NCBI GenBank assembly: GCA_002255495.1
Contig: NCAP01000008.1
Coordinates: 1 to 46,427, forward strand
Length of the DNA: 46,427 nt
Reading direction: 5' to 3'
Origin: Rhodospirillales bacterium 20-60-12
GTDB taxonomy: Bacteria > Pseudomonadota > Alphaproteobacteria > Acetobacterales > Acetobacteraceae
The translations under genes were made by a program, and so were the position numbers. The notes under the pieces were generated by a model. It was not told the DNA's origin, searched no databases, and was given only the letters and a program-made list of their open reading frames with translations. This document shows, piece after piece, positions 24,486 to 32,107 of the stretch; within the stretch, counting starts at the first letter, position 1; the number at the start of each line of letters is the position of its first letter.

Positions 24486-24851
24486 GTGGAACGCTTGCGC
24501 ATTCTGCTCATCGAGGACGATCATATGTGCGGTCTTTTGACCGCTGAAATGCTCGAATCAATGGGACATTTGGTATGCGCGGTGGTCGCTACCCAGTTCC
24601 AAGCAGTGAGTACAGCGATTTTGAGCAGGCCGGATTTGCTGGTGGTCGATGCCAAACTCGGACATGGAAGCGGCGTTCACGCTGTCCAGACGATTATGCG
24701 GACGCGCAAAATTCCACATTTTTTCATAACCGGCCATGCCGCCTTGGTTACGGCTGCCCTGCCCGGCGCATTGGTCGTGCAAAAGCCGTTTCACGAGGTT
24801 GATCTCGCTCTGGCCATCATGCGCAGCGTCGATCAAAAGGTGGCGTCATGA
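24486..24851 (+). CDS. Stand-alone receiver (REC) domain protein
   Basis: 121 residues that are only a CheY-like receiver. The acidic pocket is E10-D11-D12, the phospho-acceptor is D55 in LLVVDAKLG, the switch Thr is T82 in ITGH and the Lys is K100 in VVQKPF. No output domain is present, so it may act as a phosphate shuttle or sink. It is divergent from the hybrid kinase gene, whose kinase and receivers could exchange phosphate with it (inference). The next gene overlaps it by 4 bp (ATGA). The AGGTAGTTTCCG motif precedes it. Confidence 0.85.
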   Translation: MERLRILLIEDDHMCGLLTAEMLESMGHLVCAVVATQFQAVSTAILSRPDLLVVDAKLGHGSGVHAVQTIMRTRKIPHFFITGHAALVTAALPGALVVQKPFHEVDLALAIMRSVDQKVAS

Positions 24852-25282
24852 ACCGCTTTTCAGGAATACGCGCTGCGCCATTGAGCATCGTGATGTGCCT
24901 GATTTTTGCTGTCGCGATGTATTGGGCGATCAGCGTGCCGTCGGCCAACACGACTGAACGTGACTTCTCAATCCCGCAGCAAACATTACCTTATCGGGCC
25001 ACAGCGCCGGCGGAGATCCTGACCAGAGACCACGCCACCTTCGGCAAAGCCGATGACACGCCGCCGCTTTTTCGAGCCTTTCAATCGCCCAATATCAGCA
25101 CACCGTTGGCTGTATCGATATTCTTGATCCCACCGCTTTGCGCCAACTCCGTGGAGAGCCTCAGGCTCGATTGCCGGGAGCCTGCCGTCGTTTATATCGC
25201 CACAGGCAATACAAAGATCAGGCTTTCAGTGCCGATCGACCCAGAAAAGCCGGATCGTCAGAACGAAACTTCTAATCCGTAA
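24848..25282 (+). CDS. Membrane-anchored protein, unknown function
   Basis: 144 residues. A single hydrophobic helix near the N-terminus (PLSIVMCLIFAVAMYWAI) suggests a signal-anchor with a periplasmic domain of about 110 residues. That part has two Cys (PPLCANS and RLDCREP) and no recognisable family. The 4-bp ATGA overlap with the receiver gene shows translational coupling, so it probably takes part in the same signalling process. It ends about 100 bp before the porin-cytochrome gene. Confidence 0.7.
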   Translation: MNRFSGIRAAPLSIVMCLIFAVAMYWAISVPSANTTERDFSIPQQTLPYRATAPAEILTRDHATFGKADDTPPLFRAFQSPNISTPLAVSIFLIPPLCANSVESLRLDCREPAVVYIATGNTKIRLSVPIDPEKPDRQNETSNP

Positions 25283-25381
25283 CAGGGCTTGATTTATATC
25301 AATGGCACAGCAGCCGGTCTCCCCTAACGGAGTCTCTGGGCTTTGGTCACCCATCGACACCGACATTCAGGAGAGTCCGTC

Positions 25382-26746
25382 ATGATTCATTATTCGAAAT
25401 ATCAACGGCACATTCTGGGACTTGCCTTATTTGGCGGCCTCACCCTGGCACACCCGATGCGCGCTTACGCCATACCCTCTTTCGCCGCACAAACCGGCGA
25501 GCCCTGCTCGGCCTGCCATATCGGTTTCCCGCAACTGACCGCCTTCGGCCGGGAATTCAAACTGCAAGGCTATGTCGCGGGCGGCATGTTTCCGCAAATC
25601 AAAAATCTGGCCGTGATGTCGCAAATCGGCTACACCGCCTTGCACTCAAAAGTGCCCGGCGGCCTCGCTCCCGATTATCCCTCGAACAATGCCTATTCGA
25701 TCCAGCAGACCAGCCTGTTTTTCGGTGGTGCCCTGTATGAACCGCTCGGGCTCGGCGCCTTTATTCAAACAACATATGACGGTGTCGCCCATCAACTTCA
25801 TTGGGACAACACCGACATCCGCATGACCCGCACAGCCAGCCTGTTCGACAAGCCCCTCTTCTATGGTTTCACTTTCAATAATAATCCGGGGGTGACCGAT
25901 CTATGGAACACACCCCCAAGCTGGGGCTATCCGTTCATCACCGCCGAATTGGGCGTCGGTAGCGCGGCCTCCGTGCAGCTCAGCTCGCTTGCGCAAAGCG
26001 TCTCGGGCATTGGCACTTACGGCGCGCTCAATCTCACACCGGGCGACATGATTTACGCCGAGGCTGATATTTACAAATCACTGCCCAACCGCACCGCCTA
26101 CGCGCTCGGTGTCGGCCCGGCTTCCGTGCTCGATGGCTCTGCCCCGTATTGGCGCTTGGCCTATCAACATAGCTGGGCTGGCAGTTCGGTCGAGATCGGC
26201 ACAATCGGCCTGCTCGATCATCCTTACCCCTCAGGCTTCACCCATGGCCCTTCCGATGAACTGCTCGATGTCGGGCTGGATAGCCAAATCCAGTGGATCA
26301 ACGCCAATCACGCGCTCTCCTTCCAAGCCGCCTATATCCATGAACATCAGCATTGGTCCGCGAGCTATCCGCTCGGCCTGACCGCCAACCCGAACGACAC
26401 GCTCGATACGCTGACCCTCACCGTTTCGTATCTGCTGCATCAAAAATACGGCGTCACCGGCACCTATAATCAAATCAGCGGCAATGCCGATCAAGCCCTC
26501 TACGCCGCCTCCCCCATCGGCGGCAGTGCCAACAACAAACCCAATACCACAAGCTACACAACCGAGCTCGATTATTACCCGTTCAACACCGGCGGTCCAA
26601 AATTCTTCCCCTGGGCCAACGCCAAATTCTTCGTCGAAAACACAATCTACACCCAGTTCAACGGCCTCGCCCGCAATTACGACGGCAGCGGACGGAGCGC
26701 CCAAGGCAACGATGTGCTGTTCACCGGAATCTGGCTGGCATTCTGA
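25382..26746 (+). CDS. Cyc2-like outer-membrane porin-cytochrome c
   Basis: 454 residues from the ATG at 25382, preceded by AGGAGAG. A signal peptide ends near residue 30. The mature start IPSFAAQTGEPCSACHIGFP has one CxxCH heme site (C42, C45, H46). It is followed by LTAFGREFKLQGY, the pattern of Cyc2-type fused cytochrome-porins. The remainder is a beta-barrel-like chain rich in alternating aromatic and polar residues, ending in the terminal Phe usual for outer-membrane proteins (FTGIWLAF). Cyc2 of iron oxidisers passes electrons from extracellular Fe(II) across the outer membrane. Many related proteins of unproven function share this layout. It has no other cytochrome genes beside it here. 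Hairpins at 26787-26901 follow and could terminate transcription. Confidence 0.8.
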   Translation: MIHYSKYQRHILGLALFGGLTLAHPMRAYAIPSFAAQTGEPCSACHIGFPQLTAFGREFKLQGYVAGGMFPQIKNLAVMSQIGYTALHSKVPGGLAPDYPSNNAYSIQQTSLFFGGALYEPLGLGAFIQTTYDGVAHQLHWDNTDIRMTRTASLFDKPLFYGFTFNNNPGVTDLWNTPPSWGYPFITAELGVGSAASVQLSSLAQSVSGIGTYGALNLTPGDMIYAEADIYKSLPNRTAYALGVGPASVLDGSAPYWRLAYQHSWAGSSVEIGTIGLLDHPYPSGFTHGPSDELLDVGLDSQIQWINANHALSFQAAYIHEHQHWSASYPLGLTANPNDTLDTLTLTVSYLLHQKYGVTGTYNQISGNADQALYAASPIGGSANNKPNTTSYTTELDYYPFNTGGPKFFPWANAKFFVENTIYTQFNGLARNYDGSGRSAQGNDVLFTGIWLAF

Positions 26747-26786
26747 AAACAACGTTCAAGCCAGGATGGGGAAGAATTGATGAGCA

Positions 26787-26901
26787 GGTCTTTTTTGAAA
26801 AAAGACCGAAAAAACTTTTGTTCACTTTGGATCGTGGCGCTTCGACAGCAAACTCCAAATCAACAGAGTTTTTTTTGTTTCTTTTTGTTCACAAAAAGAA
26901 A
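26787..26901. repeat. Bipartite A/T-rich hairpin element, likely terminator
   Basis: Begins with a 21-bp perfect palindrome (26787-26807; arms GGTCTTTTTT and AAAAAAGACC around a G). It ends with a 10-bp stem, TTTCTTTTTG (26878-26887) with CAAAAAGAAA (26892-26901). In between, AAAAAACTTTTG and a later CAACAGAGTTTTTTT can also pair, giving a three-branched fold. T-runs on both strands make it a plausible bidirectional terminator between the cytochrome and the convergent small gene. Confidence 0.65.
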
Positions 26902-26915
26902 GCCTCACACGCCGC

Positions 26916-27224
26916 TCACAGCCCGCGTGAAAGCCGCCGCCGATTGGCCGCTACTTTGCGGCCATAGAGCTTGGCAATGCGGGCAGCTCCGCCATCCTGC
27001 GTGCCGGCGGCGCGCAGCGCGATCATCTGGCTTTGGCCCAATGTACGCAATTTCTCCTCGACCATGAGAATCGATTCCGCCTGCCCCGCCTTGCCGCCTT
27101 TGGCTATTTTCGCGAGCCGCAGCGCAATCACATTTTGCGCATCAATGGTCATGCGCGTCATCTGCCAGGCGAGATCCATGCCGAGGCCCGGGTTCATCCA
27201 AGAAAATCCGTATTTTTTTGCCAT
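26916..27224 (-). CDS. Conserved helical protein, unknown function
   Basis: 102 residues, entirely helical in appearance. It has MTIDAQNVIALRLAKIAKGGKAGQ, then ILMVEEKLRTLGQSQMIAL and a basic C-terminus (YGRKVAANRRRLS). The pattern of an ALR-A-G segment followed by M-EK and a final V-AN-RL resembles short phasin-like or unnamed alphaproteobacterial proteins. I would not assign a function. The upstream ribosome-binding site is weak. It converges on the cytochrome gene. Confidence 0.6.
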   Translation of the reverse strand: MAKKYGFSWMNPGLGMDLAWQMTRMTIDAQNVIALRLAKIAKGGKAGQAESILMVEEKLRTLGQSQMIALRAAGTQDGGAARIAKLYGRKVAANRRRLSRGL

Positions 27225-27355
27225 GGGATAGAGCTAGGGCCGATGGTGTGGCGTTTCAATCCGCCCCAAGCTTGACCCGCAGCCCGAGGGTCCGCAAACT
27301 TGCTTGACCTGCCCTGAATGGCTGAACCGCGATTTTGCCGGAGTTTCTGACGCCC

Positions 27356-27778
27356 ATGATAAAAATCAACGATCGATTGACCATCGGCCCGCAGCCGCCT
27401 CTGGCGTCATTCGCGAGCCTCGCTGCGGCGGGATACGCAGTCCTGATCAATAATCGCCCCGATTTTGAGGACCCGACCCAACCAGGGTCCGCCGCCGAAC
27501 AGGCAGCAGCCGAGGCCGCGGGGCTCGGCTATGCGCATTTGCCGGTCAGCGGCGCCACTTTGAACGAAGCCTTAGCGCGGGATTTTCAGGCGGTTCTGGC
27601 AACATCCCCCGGCCCGGTCTTCGCCCATTGCAAAAGCGGCATGCGAACCTTGATGCTATACGCCATCGGTGAAGCGCTAGATGGCCGCATGGCGGGTTCT
27701 GACATCGTGGCATTCGGCGCAGATTACGGTTTCGACCTCACCGCCGGCGCCATGTGGGTGGCGCGGCACCAAGGCTGA
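27356..27778 (+). CDS. Beta-lactamase-hydrolase-like/DSP-type phosphatase domain protein
   Basis: 140 residues from the ATG at 27356; the TTG at 27335 is an alternative. The fold marks are INDRLTIGPQPPLASFASLAAAGYAVLINNRPD at the start (given here only to place it, residues 4-36) and the active loop VFAHCKSGMR, with C92 and R97 in a Cx5R phosphatase loop. This is the TIGR01244/DUF442 family, often found as a domain beside persulfide dioxygenases (Blh) and sulfide genes. Here it stands alone, so its substrate is unknown. Confidence 0.85.
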   Translation: MIKINDRLTIGPQPPLASFASLAAAGYAVLINNRPDFEDPTQPGSAAEQAAAEAAGLGYAHLPVSGATLNEALARDFQAVLATSPGPVFAHCKSGMRTLMLYAIGEALDGRMAGSDIVAFGADYGFDLTAGAMWVARHQG

Positions 27779-27789
27779 GCGATGAGAAG

Positions 27790-27921
27790 CTAGCCCTTTT
27801 TCTTCGGCGGCTGGGCGGGTTGAGCCACGCCTTTTGCCAATGAAACCGGCGCCAACACCACGTCTTTTTTCTGTTTCGGCTTTTTAGCTTCGCGGTTGCT
27901 GCGCAACTGACCTTTGGCCAT
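27790..27921 (-). CDS. Small basic conserved protein (MAKGQLRSNREAKKPK type)
   Basis: 43 residues starting MAKGQLRSNREAKKPK and ending in PPKKKG. GGGGG lies about 8 nt before the ATG at 27921. The Lys/Arg-rich N-terminal pattern recurs, as I recall, in tiny unnamed alphaproteobacterial proteins. It might bind nucleic acid, but nothing here proves that. It lies 11 bp after the convergent phosphatase gene. Confidence 0.65.
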   Translation of the reverse strand: MAKGQLRSNREAKKPKQKKDVVLAPVSLAKGVAQPAQPPKKKG

Positions 27922-27979
27922 AGCTGAACCCCCTGGAACAAACCCGTCAGATCGCCGGACGACATCCGGCAATAGAGTG

Positions 27980-28010
27980 AGGGCGTTTCCACAAAAAGCG
28001 GAAACGCCCT
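27980..28010. terminator. Perfect 11-bp hairpin related to the GCGTTTCC palindromes
   Basis: AGGGCGTTTCC (27980-27990) pairs exactly with GGAAACGCCCT (28000-28010) around a 9-nt loop. The stem resembles AGAGCGTTTCC in hairpin II of the repeat at 17579. It lies downstream of the cold-shock gene on the minus strand and could end its transcript, though no clear T-run follows. Confidence 0.5.
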
Positions 28011-28042
28011 GGTATCATGTGCCATCAAGCGTGATGGTGATG

Positions 28043-28095
28043 AGATCAATATTGCTTTGGCTGGAGCATGTCGTTGTAAAACGACTACTCTCTAG
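28043..28095. repeat. Possible decayed copy C of the composite hairpin repeat
   Basis: GATCAATATTG at 28044-28054 is identical to the first 11 bases of copy A (13109-13119), and TGGAG follows at the same relative place. The 3' arm is missing. The sequence passes to a 6-bp stem (GTCGTT/AACGAC) and a TCTCTAG near 28089-28095 that recalls CGCTCTAG. It overlaps the stop of the cold-shock gene, as copy A does for the ATPase. Confidence 0.35.
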
Positions 28096-28304
28096 GCGAC
28101 GAGCTTGAGATTATCCGCCGACATCTTGCCGCTTTTCGCATCTTTCACGAGCTCGAAATTCACTTTCTGGCCTTCGCGCAGATCGCCGATCCCGGCGCGC
28201 TCAACGGCGCTGATATGAACAAAAGCATCGGTTCCACCGCCATCCGGCGCAATGAACCCGAAGCCTTTTTGAGCGTTAAACCATTTCACGGTTCCTGTAG
28301 CCAT
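28092..28304 (-). CDS. Cold-shock protein (CspA family)
   Basis: 70 residues with both RNA-binding motifs intact: RNP1 KGFGFI (13-18) and RNP2 AFVHIS (27-32). The first strand is [11 protein letters not shown]. It is a single five-stranded domain that binds single-stranded RNA and DNA. About 285 bp of untranslated sequence separates it from the divergent agmatinase gene. A long 5' leader of the sort seen in cold-shock genes is possible, but no specific structure was identified. Confidence 0.95.
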   Translation of the reverse strand: MATGTVKWFNAQKGFGFIAPDGGGTDAFVHISAVERAGIGDLREGQKVNFELVKDAKSGKMSADNLKLVA

Positions 28305-28590
28305 TTTGAAATTCTTTTCTTAAACATGAGTGTTGCGTGCCCACCTAGGCGGACAGCCGAAATTGCGTTTTCAGGAGAGAGGATTAGCGGCATAGATGAA
28401 CAAGTGGGCACCATACCAAATCGTCTGGCCGTCTATCGACGCTCCCTCTATGAGCCATGATGGGCGATAGATCAATGATGCCTCAATTCTCCGTCCAAAA
28501 ATGAGGCGATAGAAGGCTTGGCGTCTTGACAGCATGAAGCCTGCCGCGACAGGACGAAGCATAACCAGCGTTCCAGCGCGCGGAGAGATG

Positions 28591-29493
28591 ATGAGCAACA
28601 CCCCGACATTCGCGACCTATCCCTCGTATCTGGGCACCGCCAACAGGGATCGCCGGGCAGAGTATGTCATTGCCGGTATTCCGCTCGATATCGGGGTCAC
28701 CAACCGCGCCGGCGCCCGCTCGGGCCCGGGTGCCATCAGGCAGGCAAGCCGCATGCTGGCCGATAATCACCATCCGTATTTCTGGACATCGGTGGACGCC
28801 ATGCCGATCGCCGATATCGGCGATTTTGAGATCGCGCTCGGCAATCTCCCCAATAGCCTCGATCTGATCGAACAACAGGCCATGGGGCTCAGCCATCTGC
28901 TCGCACTCGGCGGCGAGCACGGCATCACCTTGCCGTTGCTGCGCGCTTTGCATAAGCGCCTCGGCGCGCCGCTTGGGCTCGTCCATTTTGATGCACATGT
29001 GGATACCTGGGTGGAAAATTTCGGCCAGATCTATTCCCATGGCTCGGTATTCTATCACGCGATCAACGAGGGCCTGGTCGATCCGCGGCGGATGATCCAA
29101 ATCGGCATTCGCTCGCCGGTCACGCGCGACGTATGGGACTGGACGATCGGCCAGGGTGTGACGATTCTCAGCGCGCAGGATGTCCATGAAATCGGCGTTG
29201 CTGAAACCGCCTCGCGCATTCACCAGATCATCGGCGGCACGAAACCCACTTATCTGAGTTTCGATGTCGATAGTCTGGATCCGGCATTCGCACCGGGCAC
29301 CGGCACGCCGGAAATCGGCGGCCTTGCCTCCTGGCAAGCCCAAGGGATCATCCGCCGATTGGGCGGGATCAATTTTGTCGGCATGGATGTCGTCGAAGTG
29401 CTGCCCGCCCACGATGTCAGTGAAATAACCGCCTTGGCCGCCGCCACCATGCTCTGGGAATATCTCGCCTTGCTGGGCCGGCCCGCGCCATGA
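28591..29493 (+). CDS. Agmatinase/arginase-family ureohydrolase
   Basis: 300 residues from the ATG at 28591, with GGAG 5 nt upstream; the preceding ATG at 28588 is in frame but too close. The binuclear manganese site is complete: H110 (GGEHGI), D134, H136 and D138 (HFDAHVDTW), D225 and D227 (SFDVDSLDPAFAPGTGTPE). The family removes urea from agmatine, guanidinobutyrate or similar guanidino compounds. Its stop overlaps the ATG of the flavoenzyme gene by 4 bp. Coupling to an arginine/tryptophan 2-monooxygenase-like enzyme hints at guanidinobutyrate as substrate, because the arginine monooxygenase route ends in that step (inference). Confidence 0.9.
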   Translation: MSNTPTFATYPSYLGTANRDRRAEYVIAGIPLDIGVTNRAGARSGPGAIRQASRMLADNHHPYFWTSVDAMPIADIGDFEIALGNLPNSLDLIEQQAMGLSHLLALGGEHGITLPLLRALHKRLGAPLGLVHFDAHVDTWVENFGQIYSHGSVFYHAINEGLVDPRRMIQIGIRSPVTRDVWDWTIGQGVTILSAQDVHEIGVAETASRIHQIIGGTKPTYLSFDVDSLDPAFAPGTGTPEIGGLASWQAQGIIRRLGGINFVGMDVVEVLPAHDVSEITALAAATMLWEYLALLGRPAP

Positions 29494-31148
29494 ATGCCGA
29501 TCAGCCGATCACCGGGTTCGGCCCGGATTTTCCCTTCGCCTATGATGATTGGCTAAGCCACCCATCAGGCCTCGGCGCCGTGCCGGAGGCGGCTTTGGGC
29601 GAGGAGGTCGCGATTATCGGCGCGGGCCTCGCCGGCATGGTGGCCGCGTATGAATTGATGAAACTGGGCCTGCGGCCGGTGATGTATGAACAGGGGCGCA
29701 TCGGCGGCCGCCTGCGTTCGGAAAAATTCCAAGGTGCGGACAACGTCATTGCCGAATTGGGCGGTATGCGCTTTCCCGTCTCATCGCGCGGATTTTATCA
29801 TTATGTCGATTTGCTGGGCCTGCAATCCGCCCCCTTTCCCAACCCGCTGGCCGCCGCCAGCCCCAGCACCGTCATCGATCTGGAAGGCGTGCCGGTCTAT
29901 ATCGAAGGCACCGGCCCAATTCCGCAACCTTTCGCCGCTGTCCAACAAGCTTGGGCAGAAGCCCTGGAAAGCCAGACCGATTTCGCCGCCCTGCAGGATG
30001 CCGTGCGCCGGCGCGATGTCGCGGATTTGAAAACCCGCTGGAATCAGCTTGTGGCGCAGTGGGATGAGCGCACCTTCTATGATTTCATCGCCGCCAGCCC
30101 GGCTTTTTCCCGCCTATCATTTCACCACCGCGAAATCTTCGGCCAGGTCGGCTTCGGGACCGGCGGCTGGGATAGCGATTTCCCCAATTCAATGCTGGAA
30201 ATTTTGCGCGTCGTCCTGACCGAACTGGAAGACGGCCAACGCTATATCAAAGGCGGTGTCGAGCAATTGCCGCGCGGCCTGTGGGCTCATGCGCCTGACA
30301 ATATCCGCCATTGGCCTGCCGGCACATCCCTCTCCAGCCTGCATTCCGGCGCGCCGCGCCCTGGCGTCGCCAGGCTCGCCCGCGAGGAGAGCGGCATGAT
30401 CGCGGTGACCGATCGCTGGGGTGACACACGGCGCTACAAGGCTGTGCTCTCAACCTGCCAGACCTGGCTGCTGACCACCGCCATCGAGACCGATGAAAAA
30501 CTCTTCGCGCAAAAACTCTGGATGGCGCTGGATCGCACGCGCTATATGCAATCCTCGAAAACATTCGTCATGGTCGATCGGCCCTTCTGGACCGAGCGCG
30601 ATCCGCTCACCGGCCGCTTCCCGCTGAGCACCACATTGTCCGACCGCATCACGCGCGGCACCTATTTGTTCGATAACGGGCCCGATCAACCGGCCGTGAT
30701 CTGCCTGTCCTATTCCTGGATGAGCGACGCGCTGAAAGTCCTGCCTTTGCCCTCGGAGCGGCGCGTGGCACTCATGCTGCGCGCTCTGCGGCATATCTAC
30801 CCCGATCTGGATATCAGCAAACACATCATCGGCGACCCGATCACCGTATCATGGGAATCAGACCCCGGGTTTCTCGGCGCATTCAAAGGCGCCCTGCCCG
30901 GCCATTACCGCTATAATCGCCGGATGTTCTGCCATTTCATGCAACAGGATCTGCCGCCCGATCAACGCGGCATCTATCTGGCGGGCGATGAAATTTCATT
31001 CACACCCGCCTGGGCCGAAGGGGCCGTGCAAACAGCGCTGAATGCGCTCAGCGGCATCATGCATCAATTCGGCGGCGCATCCCCGCCCGACAATCCCGGG
31101 CCGGTCGAACAATTCGCAGCCCTCGCCCCGCTCGATCTTGGCGACTGA
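29490..31148 (+). CDS. IaaM-like flavin amine oxidase/2-monooxygenase
   Basis: 552 residues, close to the length of bacterial tryptophan 2-monooxygenase IaaM. FAD motif IIGAGLAGM (42-50) with E67 and GGR (72-74). The block VIAELGGMRFPVSSRGFYHY and the FPNP segment, then GGWDSDFPNSMLEILRVVL and ELEDGQRYIKGGVEQLPRG, resemble IaaM and related amino acid oxidases. The C-terminal flavin contact is IYLAGDEISFTPAWAEGAVQTAL. These enzymes oxidise Trp, Lys, Arg or Phe to amides or oxo acids. Coupling to a ureohydrolase makes Arg a reasonable guess, but no amidase gene is present to complete that route. Confidence 0.82.
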   Translation: MNADQPITGFGPDFPFAYDDWLSHPSGLGAVPEAALGEEVAIIGAGLAGMVAAYELMKLGLRPVMYEQGRIGGRLRSEKFQGADNVIAELGGMRFPVSSRGFYHYVDLLGLQSAPFPNPLAAASPSTVIDLEGVPVYIEGTGPIPQPFAAVQQAWAEALESQTDFAALQDAVRRRDVADLKTRWNQLVAQWDERTFYDFIAASPAFSRLSFHHREIFGQVGFGTGGWDSDFPNSMLEILRVVLTELEDGQRYIKGGVEQLPRGLWAHAPDNIRHWPAGTSLSSLHSGAPRPGVARLAREESGMIAVTDRWGDTRRYKAVLSTCQTWLLTTAIETDEKLFAQKLWMALDRTRYMQSSKTFVMVDRPFWTERDPLTGRFPLSTTLSDRITRGTYLFDNGPDQPAVICLSYSWMSDALKVLPLPSERRVALMLRALRHIYPDLDISKHIIGDPITVSWESDPGFLGAFKGALPGHYRYNRRMFCHFMQQDLPPDQRGIYLAGDEISFTPAWAEGAVQTALNALSGIMHQFGGASPPDNPGPVEQFAALAPLDLGD

Positions 31149-31285
31149 CATAAGCCCAACACAGCCAATGTTACCGCAAAATCAAATTTTGTTAAATTGA
31201 AGCGCCTTATCGCCTGCCCAAATCCCCCATCACCAGCGCAGATAAGCGTGCCCCCGCACATTATCTCGCATGTCCAGATGAGGAG

Positions 31286-32104
31286 TTGGGTGGCATTTCA
31301 TATTTCAAAACACTGGTCGGGCAACCGGCTTTGGTCACCGGTGCCAATTCAGGCATCGGCAAGGCCGTCGCACTCGGGTTAGCCCAATCGGGTGCCGATG
31401 TGGTGGTGAATTACGTCACCGATCCCGCAGCAGCCCAGGAGGTCGTAAGCCAAATTATCGCCATGGGTCAGCGCGCGATCGCCATCGAAGCCGATGTCAG
31501 TGACGAGGCACAGGTCGAGCAAATGTTCGCCCAAGCCGTGGCTTATTTCGGCACTCTGCATATCGTCGTCAGCAATGCCGGATTGCAGCGCGACGCTGCC
31601 TTCGAATCCATGACGCTGGATCAATGGAACAAGGTCATCAATGTCAATCTGACCGGCCAGTTCCTCTGCACCCGCGCCGCCGCACGCGAATTTAAACGCC
31701 GCGGGCCGACTCCGGGGCTGTCGAAAGCAACTGGCAAAATCATTTGCATGAGTTCGGTGCATCAGGAAATCCCCTGGGGCGGCCACGCCAATTATGCCTC
31801 ATCGAAAGGCGGCATCATGCAATTGATGCGCAGCATCGCACAGGAACTGGCACCCGCCAAAATCCGGGTCAACGCCATCGGTCCCGGCGCCATTCGCACA
31901 CCGATCAACACGAGCGCCTGGGATACGCCGCAGGCCTACGACAAATTGATGAATCTGGTGCCCTATGGCCGGATCGGCGAGCCCGATGATATTGCGCAAG
32001 TCGCTGCGTGGCTCGCATCGGATGCCTCGGATTACATCACCGGCCAGACGATTTTTGTCGATGGCGGGATGACATTATATCCCGGCTTCGCGACCGGGGG
32101 CTGA
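31286..32104 (+). CDS. SDR-family glucose 1-dehydrogenase-like oxidoreductase
   Basis: About 272 residues of a classical short-chain dehydrogenase. NAD(P) motif TGANSGIG (18-25), NAG at 97-99, catalytic S157, Y170 and K174 (HANYASSKGG), and the closing GQTIFVDGGMTLYPGF typical of glucose 1-dehydrogenases. The start is uncertain. The TTG at 31286 touches the AGGAG at 31281-31285, while an ATT at 31295 lies 9 nt from it and would give the common N-terminus (M)SYFKTLVGQPALVTG. It begins a run of seven closely spaced sugar-oxidation genes and sits 3 bp before the GH15 gene. It would oxidise glucose to gluconolactone in the cytosol. Confidence 0.85.
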   Translation: MGGISYFKTLVGQPALVTGANSGIGKAVALGLAQSGADVVVNYVTDPAAAQEVVSQIIAMGQRAIAIEADVSDEAQVEQMFAQAVAYFGTLHIVVSNAGLQRDAAFESMTLDQWNKVINVNLTGQFLCTRAAAREFKRRGPTPGLSKATGKIICMSSVHQEIPWGGHANYASSKGGIMQLMRSIAQELAPAKIRVNAIGPGAIRTPINTSAWDTPQAYDKLMNLVPYGRIGEPDDIAQVAAWLASDASDYITGQTIFVDGGMTLYPGFATGG

Positions 32105-32107
32105 ATC

